Shown here: positions 17,581 to 24,908 of the stretch, one piece after another | Numbering within the stretch: position 1 is the first letter of the stretch | Layout: every line of letters starts with the position of its first letter | Made by a program: the position numbers and the translations under genes | Assembly: GCF_900114495.1 (NCBI RefSeq) | Contig: NZ_FOZI01000005.1 | Span: 1 to 64,000, forward strand | DNA length: 64,000 nucleotides | Direction: 5' to 3' | DNA from: Dyella sp. OK004 | Lineage (GTDB): Bacteria; Pseudomonadota; Gammaproteobacteria; Xanthomonadales; Rhodanobacteraceae | The notes under the pieces: generated by a model | Told to the model about the DNA's origin: nothing | Databases searched by the model: none | What the model saw: only the letters and a program-made list of their open reading frames with translations

Positions 17581-17892
17581 TCACCAGCGCACTGCGTTGT
17601 AGTGTCGGCGCTCATCTCTGAGTTCTTGGGCGAGTCCGGTGAGAAGTCCTTCAGGGCCACGGATGTAGCAGAGCCGATACGCGTCTTGATACTGAACTAC
17701 TTCGCCCACGTGCTGCGCACCGCGCTTGTGGAGCCGCGCGAGCGTCTCGTCGATGTCGTCCACGGTGAACATGATGCGTAGGTAGCCTAGAGCATTCACC
17801 GGAGCGTTCCGGTCAGGCGGCGTGAGAAACCGGGAGAGCTCGAGCCGGCCGTGGCCGTCCGGCGTGCACATCATGGCGATCTCGACGCGCAA
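17581..17892 (-). pseudogene. 5'-truncated VOC (glyoxalase/dioxygenase) family gene
   Basis: 103 codons with only a TTG available as start. The sequence RVEIAMMCTPDGHGRLELSRF, shown here as the C-terminal two thirds of a VOC protein, continues to FTVDDIDETLARL and the family's usual ending IRGPEGLLTGLAQEL. Proteins of this type are normally about 130-150 residues, and the N-terminal beta-alpha-beta unit is absent. Upstream, similarity-like sequence appears to shift frame near 17900. It is more likely a relic than a working enzyme. Confidence 0.55.
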
Positions 17893-18067
17893 ACTGACTT
17901 GGCATCTGGACCAGTCAATGCAGGCCTGTCAGGCAAGTGCCAATGGTTGGCTCTGGAACTGTATATGGGGAGGGTTAGCGCGGCTACTATGATGAACACC
18001 CCAGGCTTTTCCCCCACGCAACCCTTATTGCTTTTGCACCCATCACGCACGGGTGCGAGAAACCGCT

Positions 18068-19417
18068 ATGTCAAAAAAACTCCGCTGCTTTGCGCCCGTG
18101 TTAGCTGGAAGCCTATTGCTGGTCTCATGGGCCGTTTGCAATGACGCGCACGCTAAATTTGTAGTCGCGGCGGATTCCGCCGATGCCAACATGGCTACTG
18201 ATATCCTTCCTTGCCATCGGTACGACGGCTTGCAGCCGCAAGGCACCACCAATCCGGCGATCAGCACCTGTGAAACTATGTCGCCGGATTTGGGCAAGTT
18301 TCGCGAAAAGTCGGCCGAGCATGGCTGGCTGATTCAAGGTGGCATCACTCTGGGCGGAACCTTCGACCTGCTGGATCATGGTGCGCATCCTCAGCTTTAC
18401 ATCGGGCAAAATCCTACTTATCGGGCTAACGGGTATGTAACCGCTACCTACGATCTATCCCGGGTGGGTTTTGCCGGCGCTTCGCAACTTGTGTTCAATG
18501 CGAACGTGCAACGGTTCTCGTACGCCGGGGAAAATCCCACCGGTTTCGCCATCAACAGCCTCTATGTCAGTCAGCGTTTCAACGAGGGGCGCGTGCAGTT
18601 GCAATATGGCTTTGAGGAGCTAGGCAACCAGTTCTATGGTTTTGCACTCGGCACCAGTTCGACGACGTCGCCGGCAGGTGTCGGAAGTTCCATCCCCTAT
18701 GAAGTCGGCTTCATCTTCAACAAGACGGCACCCGAGATCAACCTGCGCCTGGCTTCGGCCAGCAAGCATTTCTATGAGCGGATCGGTGTGACCCGCAGTG
18801 TGGATCCTGAGGGGGCGCAAGCGGATTGGGACCACAATAATTTTCTGGGGCTGAAGTGGCATATTCCCGGTGCCAAGGCGCTCCTCATCAATGAGTTGGG
18901 CTACCAGGTCGAAGCCGCTCCCAGCCATCGGATGATATGGCTGCGGCAGGGCGTGATGTATAACGAAAGCCGTTTTTCAAGGTTCCACGGAGGCTATGCG
19001 GATGGCAACTATGCCTATTACTTGGTCGGCGACTATCAGTTGCTCCAGACCGATGCGGCAAAGCCGTATCGAGGATTTTACGTCAATGTAAAAGCCGACT
19101 ATGCGCCACCCGATCGTAACGTCTATACCGGAGATATCGGCGCTACGTTGTACGTACTGGGTCCTTTCGGGCAGCCCGATGACGCGCTCGCGCTGGGTTA
19201 TACCTTCAATCGATTGAGCCGCTCCTCCCAGCGCATGCAACAGGCAAGCGGGATCGCCGCTGTGGACTACAGTCGCAACTATGCGCTGTCCTATGTCTAC
19301 CGTGTGACGCGCGGCGTTTATCTCTCCAACCAACTGAGCTATACCGTCAACCCCATTCCGGCGCCGAAGCAGCCGGAAGCTTTGACGTGGATGAGTTCGT
19401 TGTCGCTGTCTTACTGA
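18068..19417 (+). CDS. OprB-type carbohydrate porin
   Basis: 449 residues from the ATG at 18068 (MSKKLRCF). The signal peptide ends near DAHAK. The mature part is an outer-membrane barrel: WLIQGGITLGGTFDLLDHG, repeated aromatic-ended strands (YVTATYDLSRVGF, FYVNVKADYAPP), and a final strand MSSLSLSY. The N-terminal region with two Cys (PCHRYDG, STCETM) and the overall length fit the OprB family, which passes monosaccharides. The IS3 element begins 49 bases after the stop. No sugar-metabolism gene is adjacent, so the substrate is open. Confidence 0.8.
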   Translation: MSKKLRCFAPVLAGSLLLVSWAVCNDAHAKFVVAADSADANMATDILPCHRYDGLQPQGTTNPAISTCETMSPDLGKFREKSAEHGWLIQGGITLGGTFDLLDHGAHPQLYIGQNPTYRANGYVTATYDLSRVGFAGASQLVFNANVQRFSYAGENPTGFAINSLYVSQRFNEGRVQLQYGFEELGNQFYGFALGTSSTTSPAGVGSSIPYEVGFIFNKTAPEINLRLASASKHFYERIGVTRSVDPEGAQADWDHNNFLGLKWHIPGAKALLINELGYQVEAAPSHRMIWLRQGVMYNESRFSRFHGGYADGNYAYYLVGDYQLLQTDAAKPYRGFYVNVKADYAPPDRNVYTGDIGATLYVLGPFGQPDDALALGYTFNRLSRSSQRMQQASGIAAVDYSRNYALSYVYRVTRGVYLSNQLSYTVNPIPAPKQPEALTWMSSLSLSY

Positions 19418-19488
19418 ATTTGGTATTCGATCAATCCAGGTGGGACTGTCGACTCCCCGTAAACTTGAAGCGTCCTCGTTTTTCCGAG

Positions 19489-20286
19489 TCATCCGGAAAT
19501 AGAGGTTGGTGATGATGCCATGGCGCAACGGATTGGTGAGAGACCGCCGAGCGACCGGTGCGGACGATCATGGTTGTAGCGGTGTTGCCAGTCTTCGGTC
19601 ATGCGACGCACTTCTACGAGCGTGGTGAAGACGTAGCGGTCGAGTACCTCGGTGCGGAAAGTGCGGTTGAAACGCTCGATGTATGCATTCTGGGTGGGTT
19701 TGCCCGGCTGGATGTGCAGCAACTCGACGCCGTGCTGCCGCGCCCACTGCTTAAGCGCTGCACTGATGAACTCCGGGCCGTTGTTCAGGCGCAACCGTCG
19801 CGGTGCGCCACGCCGCTCGACCAGTTCGTCCAGGACCCGGATGACACGTTGTGACGGCAGGCTGGTATCGATCTCGATGCGTAGCGATTCACGGTTGAAG
19901 TCATCATTGACGTTGAAGGTGCGGAAGCGTCGGCCTGACCACAGTGCATCGGCCATGAAGTCGGCCGACCAGGTGTGATTGGCCTGCGCAGGGATCTCCA
20001 GTGGCTCACGAATGCGCTCGGGCAGACGTCGCTTGCCTCGCCGTGGCAAGTTGAATTTCAGCGCCACATAGACTCGCCAGCTACGGGTCTTGCCAAAGCC
20101 CGCGGGCCGAAGCGCCTGATCGAACAGCAAGCCAAAGCCATGGCCGGGGTTGTCCTTCAGGTGCGCCTCGATCATGGCGATCAACGGGCCATCATCACGC
20201 AACCGTGGCCGGTAGTGACGCGCCGAGCGCGACAGGCCCAGCGTGCGATCAGCACGCCGGGCACTCAGGCCATGATGGGTTTGCAT
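19489..20286 (-). CDS. IS3 transposase OrfB, catalytic domain with Asp-to-Asn change
   Basis: 265 codons from the first ATG, but in this family OrfB is made by -1 frameshifting from OrfA, and homologous frame continues upstream toward 20325. The rve integrase core has the first Asp in WSADFM and the Glu in NAYIERFNRTF. The second Asp, normally in DNGPE, reads LNNGPEF: AAC at 19785-19783 where GAC is expected. This Asp is a metal ligand of the DDE triad, so the enzyme is predicted inactive. The frame is otherwise intact. Confidence 0.85.
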   Translation of the reverse strand: MQTHHGLSARRADRTLGLSRSARHYRPRLRDDGPLIAMIEAHLKDNPGHGFGLLFDQALRPAGFGKTRSWRVYVALKFNLPRRGKRRLPERIREPLEIPAQANHTWSADFMADALWSGRRFRTFNVNDDFNRESLRIEIDTSLPSQRVIRVLDELVERRGAPRRLRLNNGPEFISAALKQWARQHGVELLHIQPGKPTQNAYIERFNRTFRTEVLDRYVFTTLVEVRRMTEDWQHRYNHDRPHRSLGGLSPIRCAMASSPTSISG

Positions 20287-20318
20287 CGCCAGACTCAGGT
20301 CTAATCGCCGAGTCTGGC

Positions 20319-20585
20319 TCAGAGCTTTCGCGAGAGAACATCCTTCAAAGCGTGATGCTCCAGTGCCAAGTCCGCGTACATGCGCTTGAGACGTGCCAGC
20401 TCGACTTCGACATCCTTCAGGTGTCGCAATTGCGACACCTCCATGCCAGCGTATTTGTTCTTCCAGACGTAGTACGTCGGTTCGCTGATGCCGTGCTTGC
20501 GGCAGGTCTCGGCAACCTTCGCGCCGGCCTCCACCTCCTTGAGGATACGGACGATCTGTTCTTCGCTGAATTTCGACTTCTTCAT
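20319..20585 (-). CDS. IS3 transposase OrfA (helix-turn-helix)
   Basis: 88 residues. FSEEQIVRILKEVEAGAKVAE, then CRKHGISEPTYYVWKNKY, is the standard OrfA helix-turn-helix, followed by a leucine-zipper-like region ending LEHHALKDVLSRKL. OrfA binds the inverted repeats and provides the N-terminus of the OrfAB fusion. The end of the gene near 20319-20330 is where slippage into OrfB is expected. A Shine-Dalgarno AGGAG lies upstream of the ATG at 20585. Confidence 0.9.
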   Translation of the reverse strand: MKKSKFSEEQIVRILKEVEAGAKVAETCRKHGISEPTYYVWKNKYAGMEVSQLRHLKDVEVELARLKRMYADLALEHHALKDVLSRKL

Positions 20586-20662
20586 GCAGGCTCCTTTGGG
20601 GGAAACTCTACTTCCATCTGGCTCGAATCAACGAGAACGCTTCATTTGTTCATGGCCCCTGA

Positions 20663-20697
20663 AACCAATGTTTGTACAACCTGTACATACATTGGTT
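20663..20697. promoter_or_regulatory. PadR-type operator palindrome
   Basis: AACCAATGTTTGTAC (20663-20677), a 5-base centre, and GTACATACATTGGTT (20683-20697); 14 of 15 positions pair. It contains the ATGT...ACAT arrangement known for PadR-family operators, lies about 110 bases before the padR-like gene, and starts 19 bases from the IS end. Confidence 0.7.
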
Positions 20698-20774
20698 CCA
20701 TGCCCACACGGGGGCGCCCGCAGCAGCCATGACTTCCGGCGCATGGACTAGTGTTAACTGAATACTATGATTCA

Positions 20775-20796
20775 CTCACGGGTAAGTAGCCGTGAG
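20775..20796 (+). promoter_or_regulatory. Hairpin overlapping the padR ribosome site
   Basis: CTCACGG (20775-20781) pairs with CCGTGAG (20790-20796) around 8 bases. The right arm runs into GAGGG (20794-20798), the likely Shine-Dalgarno for the ATG at 20806. Folding would hide it, so translation of the operon could be held low. Confidence 0.4.
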
Positions 20797-20805
20797 GGTA
20801 TGTCG

Positions 20806-21171
20806 ATGGATGACAGCGCCAGTTTGCTGAAGAAATTCCAGAAGGAGCTCTCGGCGGGCACCGTGTCGCTGGTGTTGCTGGCGGTGCTCGGTCAGTCGCG
20901 GCAGCCAATGTATGGCTACCAGATCGCCAAGCGTCTGGAAGAGGTGGGCGAGGGGGTGCTGGCGGGCAAGCAGAGTGCGTTGTATCCGGTGCTGCGCAAT
21001 CTCGAGGCATCCGGTCTGCTTGGCAGTGAAGTGGAGCCCTCGGTCAGCGGGCCGCCGCGGCGGTATTACCGCATTACGAAGTTGGGTCGTGAAGTGTTGC
21101 GTGAGTGGGTAGCCGCCTGGAGCGCGACCCGCGATTCCGTCGATACCGTTTTGCAAGGAGGGGTGATATGA
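20806..21171 (+). CDS. PadR-family transcriptional regulator
   Basis: 121 residues from ATG 20806, 7 bases after GAGGG; ATG 20800 is in frame and too close to that site. The winged helix is typical: SLVLLAVLGQSRQPMYGYQIAK, with KQSALYPVLRNLEASGLL and the wing PPRRYYRITKLGREVLREW. PadR proteins repress their own operons, often with a membrane partner gene. The strong palindrome at 20663-20697 is the candidate operator. The stop overlaps the next start (ATGA at 21168), so the two genes are translationally coupled. Confidence 0.93.
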   Translation: MDDSASLLKKFQKELSAGTVSLVLLAVLGQSRQPMYGYQIAKRLEEVGEGVLAGKQSALYPVLRNLEASGLLGSEVEPSVSGPPRRYYRITKLGREVLREWVAAWSATRDSVDTVLQGGVI

Positions 21172-22073
21172 ACACGCCGCGCACCATTGCGGAGTATCTG
21201 GAGCAGCTGCGCGCCGCCCTTCGCGGTGCGGACCCTGCGTTGATCCAGGATGCGTTGTACGACGCCGAGGAACATCTGCGCGCCGAACTGGCCGAGCAGC
21301 CCGGCCGCAGCGAAGCGGACATGCTGGCGCACGTGGTCGGTACGTATGGCGCACCAGAGGAAGTGGCGGAGATCTATCGCGATCAGGAGATCAAGATCCA
21401 GCGCGCACTGCGCACGCCGCCACCGCCGAAACGGCATTCGCTGGCGGGGCGTTTCTTTGGTGTAGCCGCTGATCCGCGCACCTGGGGTGCGATGTTCTAC
21501 ATGTTGCTGGCGCTGTCGACTGGCATTCTCTACTTCACCTTGGTGGTGACCGGTCTGGCATTGTCAGCCGGGCTGTCGGTGCTGATCATCGGCATTCCCT
21601 TCATCGTGCTGTTCTTTGGCACCGTGCGGGTGTTGTCGCTGCTGGAAGGGCGCGTGGTGGAAACCATGTTGGGCGTGCGCATGCCGCGCCGGCCGCCGTA
21701 TCCCACTCAACCAGCGCAGTCTCTGATGAAACGCATCGGCACCATGTTCACCGACGGCCGTACCTGGACCACATTGCTCTACATGATCCTGATGTTGCCG
21801 TTGGGCATATTTTACTTCGCAATTACGGTAACGCTGATGTCGGTATCGCTCGCCTTCATCGGCGCACCAGTGGCGTATCTCTTCGATGACGTCAGCGACC
21901 ACATCACCATCAACTGGGGTATCGGTGCGCATGTGCCTGGCTGGGGCGATGCCTTGGTGTTGTGCATCGCAGGCATCGTATTGCTGTTCGCTACCTTGCA
22001 CCTGGTGCGCGCGCTGGGCCATATGCAAGGGCTGATCGCCAAACATCTGCTGGTATCGCGTACCGCTGCTTGA
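21168..22073 (+). CDS. HAAS/DUF1700-type membrane protein with duplicated sensor-like unit
   Basis: 301 residues, starting at the ATG that overlaps the padR stop, after AAGGAGG. Residues 1-75 are a cytoplasmic helical HAAS-like domain (IAEYLEQLRAALRG, ALYDAEEHLRAEL, VGTYGAPEEVAEIYR). Then come two related membrane units of about 85 residues, beginning DPRTWGAMFYMLLALSTGI and DGRTWTTLLYMILMLPLGI, each with two hydrophobic segments, and a final membrane segment. PadR plus HAAS/DUF1700 pairs are common and are thought to act in envelope-stress or antibiotic response. The repeat indicates internal duplication. Confidence 0.8.
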   Translation: MNTPRTIAEYLEQLRAALRGADPALIQDALYDAEEHLRAELAEQPGRSEADMLAHVVGTYGAPEEVAEIYRDQEIKIQRALRTPPPPKRHSLAGRFFGVAADPRTWGAMFYMLLALSTGILYFTLVVTGLALSAGLSVLIIGIPFIVLFFGTVRVLSLLEGRVVETMLGVRMPRRPPYPTQPAQSLMKRIGTMFTDGRTWTTLLYMILMLPLGIFYFAITVTLMSVSLAFIGAPVAYLFDDVSDHITINWGIGAHVPGWGDALVLCIAGIVLLFATLHLVRALGHMQGLIAKHLLVSRTAA

Positions 22074-22109
22074 TCCCGCGTTCCATCGATCCGCTGCCGG
22101 AGGTGCTTC

Positions 22110-23447
22110 ATGCGTTGCTCGCGTGTGTATCTGGTTGTTGCGTTGAGTCTGTGTATACCCACCGGCTTGCTTGGTGCCGTGGAAGCGCGCACCTTCGATC
22201 CGGTGCAGGCCAAGCGCTGGTTCGATGAGGCGCATCAGCGATGCGCCGCTGATCACGGTGCACTCTGGGGCAAGAGCCTGTGCGGCCCGATGATGTTCGT
22301 CGAGCCGTCCACTCGCCGGCTGATCGCCAATCAGGCTGATGCGCAGGGGCTGCTGAAGCCGGAGCAGGGCGTGTTTACCGGGCGGCTGCCCGACAACGTG
22401 CCCTTTGCCAATTCCTCGGTGACCTGGGCTGGCGTGCATTGGGTGCAGTTGAACTGGCCGGTGCCGGACGACGCCGGTCAGCGCCGCGCGATGATGGCGC
22501 ACGAATCTTTTCATCGTGTGCAGGACGAGTTGGGGTTGGCTCCGGCGCGCGAGGGCGGCAACGCGCAGCTGGATACCTTGCAAGGCCGCTATTGGATGCA
22601 ATTGGAATGGCGTGCCTTGTCGGCGGCGCTGGCTGCGACGGATGACAAGACACGCCGCCAGCATGCGGAGGATGCGTTGTTGTTTCGTGCGGTGCGCTAT
22701 CAGCATTTTGCCGGTGCCGCGCAAAGCGAGCGTGCGCTGGAGCGCAACGAGGGTCTGGCCGAATACACCGGCATAGCGGTGGGTGCAACGTCGCCGGCGG
22801 AACGCCTGGCGCTGACCCAGGATGATCTGGTTTCGCATGTGTCGTTGCCGAGCTTTGTGCGCTCCTTCGCTTATTCCACTGGCCCTGGATATGGCTTGCT
22901 GCTGGATCGCTATGTGCCGGACTGGCGAAAGCAGATACGTGCGCATGAGGTCGGGCTTTCCGAACTGCTTGCCGGCGCGCTTGGCTTCAAGGCCGGAGAA
23001 GCGACGGATGCGCAGGCGGAACAGCGTGCCGTTGCATACGACGGTGCTGCGTTGCTCGCGACGGAACAGGTGCGCGAACAGCATCGTCAGCAGCAGGTGG
23101 CGCAGTACAAGGCCACGCTCGTCGATGGCGCGTTGCTGGTGTTGCCGCTGCAGAAACCCCAGGTGATGTTCAATCCGAGCACGCTGGTGCCGCTTGGTGA
23201 TGCTGGCACGGTGTATCCCACCATGCGGGTGCTGTCGGACTGGGGTTCGATCGAGGTGCGCGAGGGCGCGTTGCTGTCGTCCGACTGGAAGCGCTTGACC
23301 GTCGCGGCTCCCGGCAAGGGGGCGGCCAAACAGGGCACGATCGAAGCTGCCGGCTGGACATTGCATCTGGCGGAGGGCTGGCAGCTGGAGCAGGGCACAC
23401 GGCCTGGCGATATGACGTTGCGCAATACCAACCAGGGCGCGCATTGA
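22110..23447 (+). CDS. Exported putative zinc metallopeptidase (HExxH)
   Basis: 445 residues with a signal peptide (VVALSLCIPTGLLGAVEA). HESFH at residues 131-135 is an HExxH zinc motif in a helical context (MMAHESFHRVQDEL), and NEGLAEYTG at 213-221 supplies Glu residues at a gluzincin-like distance of about 80. The rest is not recognisable; the C-terminal 130 residues look beta-rich. It belongs to the padR operon (36-base gap), which suggests induction with it. The peptidase role is inferred from the motif only. Confidence 0.6.
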   Translation: MRCSRVYLVVALSLCIPTGLLGAVEARTFDPVQAKRWFDEAHQRCAADHGALWGKSLCGPMMFVEPSTRRLIANQADAQGLLKPEQGVFTGRLPDNVPFANSSVTWAGVHWVQLNWPVPDDAGQRRAMMAHESFHRVQDELGLAPAREGGNAQLDTLQGRYWMQLEWRALSAALAATDDKTRRQHAEDALLFRAVRYQHFAGAAQSERALERNEGLAEYTGIAVGATSPAERLALTQDDLVSHVSLPSFVRSFAYSTGPGYGLLLDRYVPDWRKQIRAHEVGLSELLAGALGFKAGEATDAQAEQRAVAYDGAALLATEQVREQHRQQQVAQYKATLVDGALLVLPLQKPQVMFNPSTLVPLGDAGTVYPTMRVLSDWGSIEVREGALLSSDWKRLTVAAPGKGAAKQGTIEAAGWTLHLAEGWQLEQGTRPGDMTLRNTNQGAH

Positions 23448-23466
23448 GCGCCCACTGAGGAAAGGC

Positions 23467-23916
23467 ATGGCGATGCTGGAAGCATTGGGGTTTCTGATCG
23501 GCCAATGGCAGGGCGAGGAACAGATCGCAACCACGCGCTGGGGGCCGGGTGGGCTGGCGACGGCAACGGTCGATGCGCGTCTGGAACTGGGCGGCAAAGC
23601 GATCGTGCTCGACTACCGCGAAACCCGCGACGGGCAGCCAGCGCTACAGGCGCACGCTCTTATCGTGGCCGGGCCGGAGCATGATCAGTTTGGTCTGTAC
23701 TGGTTCGACAGCTTTGGTTTCGTGCCTGCCGCGGCGGCGCCGGGGTATTGGGATGGGCAGCGCCTGGTGTTCCTGCGCAGTTCGCCGCGTGGGCAGACCC
23801 GGCACATTTATGTACCGGAAGGCGAGGGTGCGTATCGCCTCACGCTGGAAAGCTCGTTCGATGGCGGCGTGCATTGGGAGCCTGTGCTGACTGGAAGCTA
23901 TCGCCGCGTGGCCTGA
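23467..23916 (+). CDS. DUF1579-like cytoplasmic protein
   Basis: 149 residues without a signal. It opens LEALGFLIGQWQGEE and contains GLYWFDSFGF and FDGGVHWEP, the arrangement of DUF1579/THAP4-like lipocalin barrels. Starts 19 bases after the metallopeptidase gene, so it is probably the fourth gene of the padR operon. Ligand unknown. Confidence 0.6.
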   Translation: MAMLEALGFLIGQWQGEEQIATTRWGPGGLATATVDARLELGGKAIVLDYRETRDGQPALQAHALIVAGPEHDQFGLYWFDSFGFVPAAAAPGYWDGQRLVFLRSSPRGQTRHIYVPEGEGAYRLTLESSFDGGVHWEPVLTGSYRRVA

Positions 23917-23991
23917 CCTGGCGAACGGCAGTTGTCCGGTTTTGCGTTGTCTGTTGTGATGCGTGCCTTCCCCACCCCGGAGATGGCACGC

Positions 23992-24780
23992 ATGGATCGC
24001 TTGGTTCTCTCTCGTCCGGTTGTTCGTTCTTCCGCCTTGTTGGCTGTATTGCTGGCTGGCGTGCTTCCGCTGTCTGCGCGTGCTGGTGTCTGCGAAGCGC
24101 CATGGATGCACGACGGCGGCGAAATCCGCCTGGCCGTGCCAGGTGCGGCGGGTATCCACGCCACCATCAGTGTGGCGCAGGTGAAGAAGGACGGCCCTGG
24201 CAGTTGCCATGCCGAAGTCACGACACTGGCATCGGCCAGCCGTATTGGCGTGCCGAACGAAACCCGCACCGCATACCGCGTCGAAGTGAAGGCGGATCGC
24301 GCCAAGGTGATCAAGCACGACGCGGCCGGTCAGCTCGCCGCGCGTGCAGGCAATGCCAGCGCAGCCGGCTCCATCAGTGCGAAGGGGTTGGAAACGCTTT
24401 CGTATACGGGCGTGATCACCGGCGAAGGTCAGCATCTGCCGGGCGAGAACTACGAGCTGAGCATGGATACACAGACGGCTGTCAGCAGCATGCCGGCGGG
24501 ACAGGTGAAGATCCCGTCGGCCAAAGTGACGTCGAGCGAGAAAGTGGTCGGTGAGCGCACGGCGCTGGAGACGCGTATCGGCCGGCTGATGTGTTGGCCG
24601 GTACGTTACGAACGCATCACGCGCATGGGCTCCGTCACCGTGGCCGGCCACACCATGCTGCCGCCGGCAAGCACCGCGAAGATGACCGACTGGTATTGCC
24701 CGGATGTTGCGCTGGTGATGAAGCAGGAAACGCTACAGGGCGAGCAGGCGGGTGTGGTCGAGGTCGTCTCGGTCAAATAG
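23992..24780 (+). CDS. Exported protein of unknown function
   Basis: 262 residues from ATG 23992 (GGAG about 11 bases upstream); an ATG at 23983 is possible, whereas the frame to 23932 adds non-signal sequence. A signal peptide (LLAVLLAGVLPLSARAG) is followed by a mature protein with four Cys (GVCEAP, GSCHAE, LMCWPV, WYCPDV), probably paired in the periplasm. No domain recognised. It lies 75 bases downstream of the DUF1579-like gene and may be the end of the padR operon. Confidence 0.55.
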   Translation: MDRLVLSRPVVRSSALLAVLLAGVLPLSARAGVCEAPWMHDGGEIRLAVPGAAGIHATISVAQVKKDGPGSCHAEVTTLASASRIGVPNETRTAYRVEVKADRAKVIKHDAAGQLAARAGNASAAGSISAKGLETLSYTGVITGEGQHLPGENYELSMDTQTAVSSMPAGQVKIPSAKVTSSEKVVGERTALETRIGRLMCWPVRYERITRMGSVTVAGHTMLPPASTAKMTDWYCPDVALVMKQETLQGEQAGVVEVVSVK

Positions 24781-24790
24781 CGCGATGCCC

Positions 24791-24905
24791 GTAGGAGCGC
24801 ACCCTGTGCGCGACCGGACCGCTCCTTTCCCGAACACGATGAAAGCCCGGCCCTTGCGGGCCGGGTCGCCCCCAGAGCCTGCCCCGGACTTGATCCGGGG
24901 GTGGG
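24791..24905. terminator. Repeat palindromes between convergent genes
   Basis: Three hairpins fill the space between the stops at 24780 and 24909: the dispersed repeat GTAGGAGCGCACCCTGTGCG at 24791-24813, CCCGGCCC-TTGC-GGGCCGGG at 24846-24865, and CCCCGGACTTGATCCGGGG near 24882-24900. No T tract follows. They probably work as a two-way terminator or transcript-stabilising REP cluster. Confidence 0.5.
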
Positions 24906-24908
24906 CTC

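Larger units (their letters stand above)
19466..20644 (-). mobile_element. IS3-family insertion sequence, about 1.18 kb
   Basis: Imperfect terminal inverted repeats of about 42 bases: 19466-19507 begins TGAAGCGTCCTCGTT, and the complement of 20603-20644 begins TGAAGCGTTCTCGTT; both continue CGAG..AT..GGAA.TAGAG. Between them are OrfA (20319-20585) and OrfB (19489-20286) in the overlapping minus-strand arrangement of the family. Flanks AAACT and TTGTT do not match, so no target duplication is visible, which suggests an old insertion or later rearrangement. Confidence 0.9.

Noticed and set aside
19461-20649. Target-site duplication around the IS3 element
   Set aside because: Flanks AAACT and TTGTT do not match, so no duplication can be claimed.
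20767-20805. Short upstream start extending PadR by 13 residues
   Set aside because: The ATG at 20767 has no ribosome site and the added residues are not part of the PadR fold; GAGGG is correctly spaced for 20806.
21564-23597. 677-codon open frame antisense to the HAAS and metallopeptidase genes
   Set aside because: It crosses three well-supported coupled genes and is Arg/Gln/His-rich shadow sequence.
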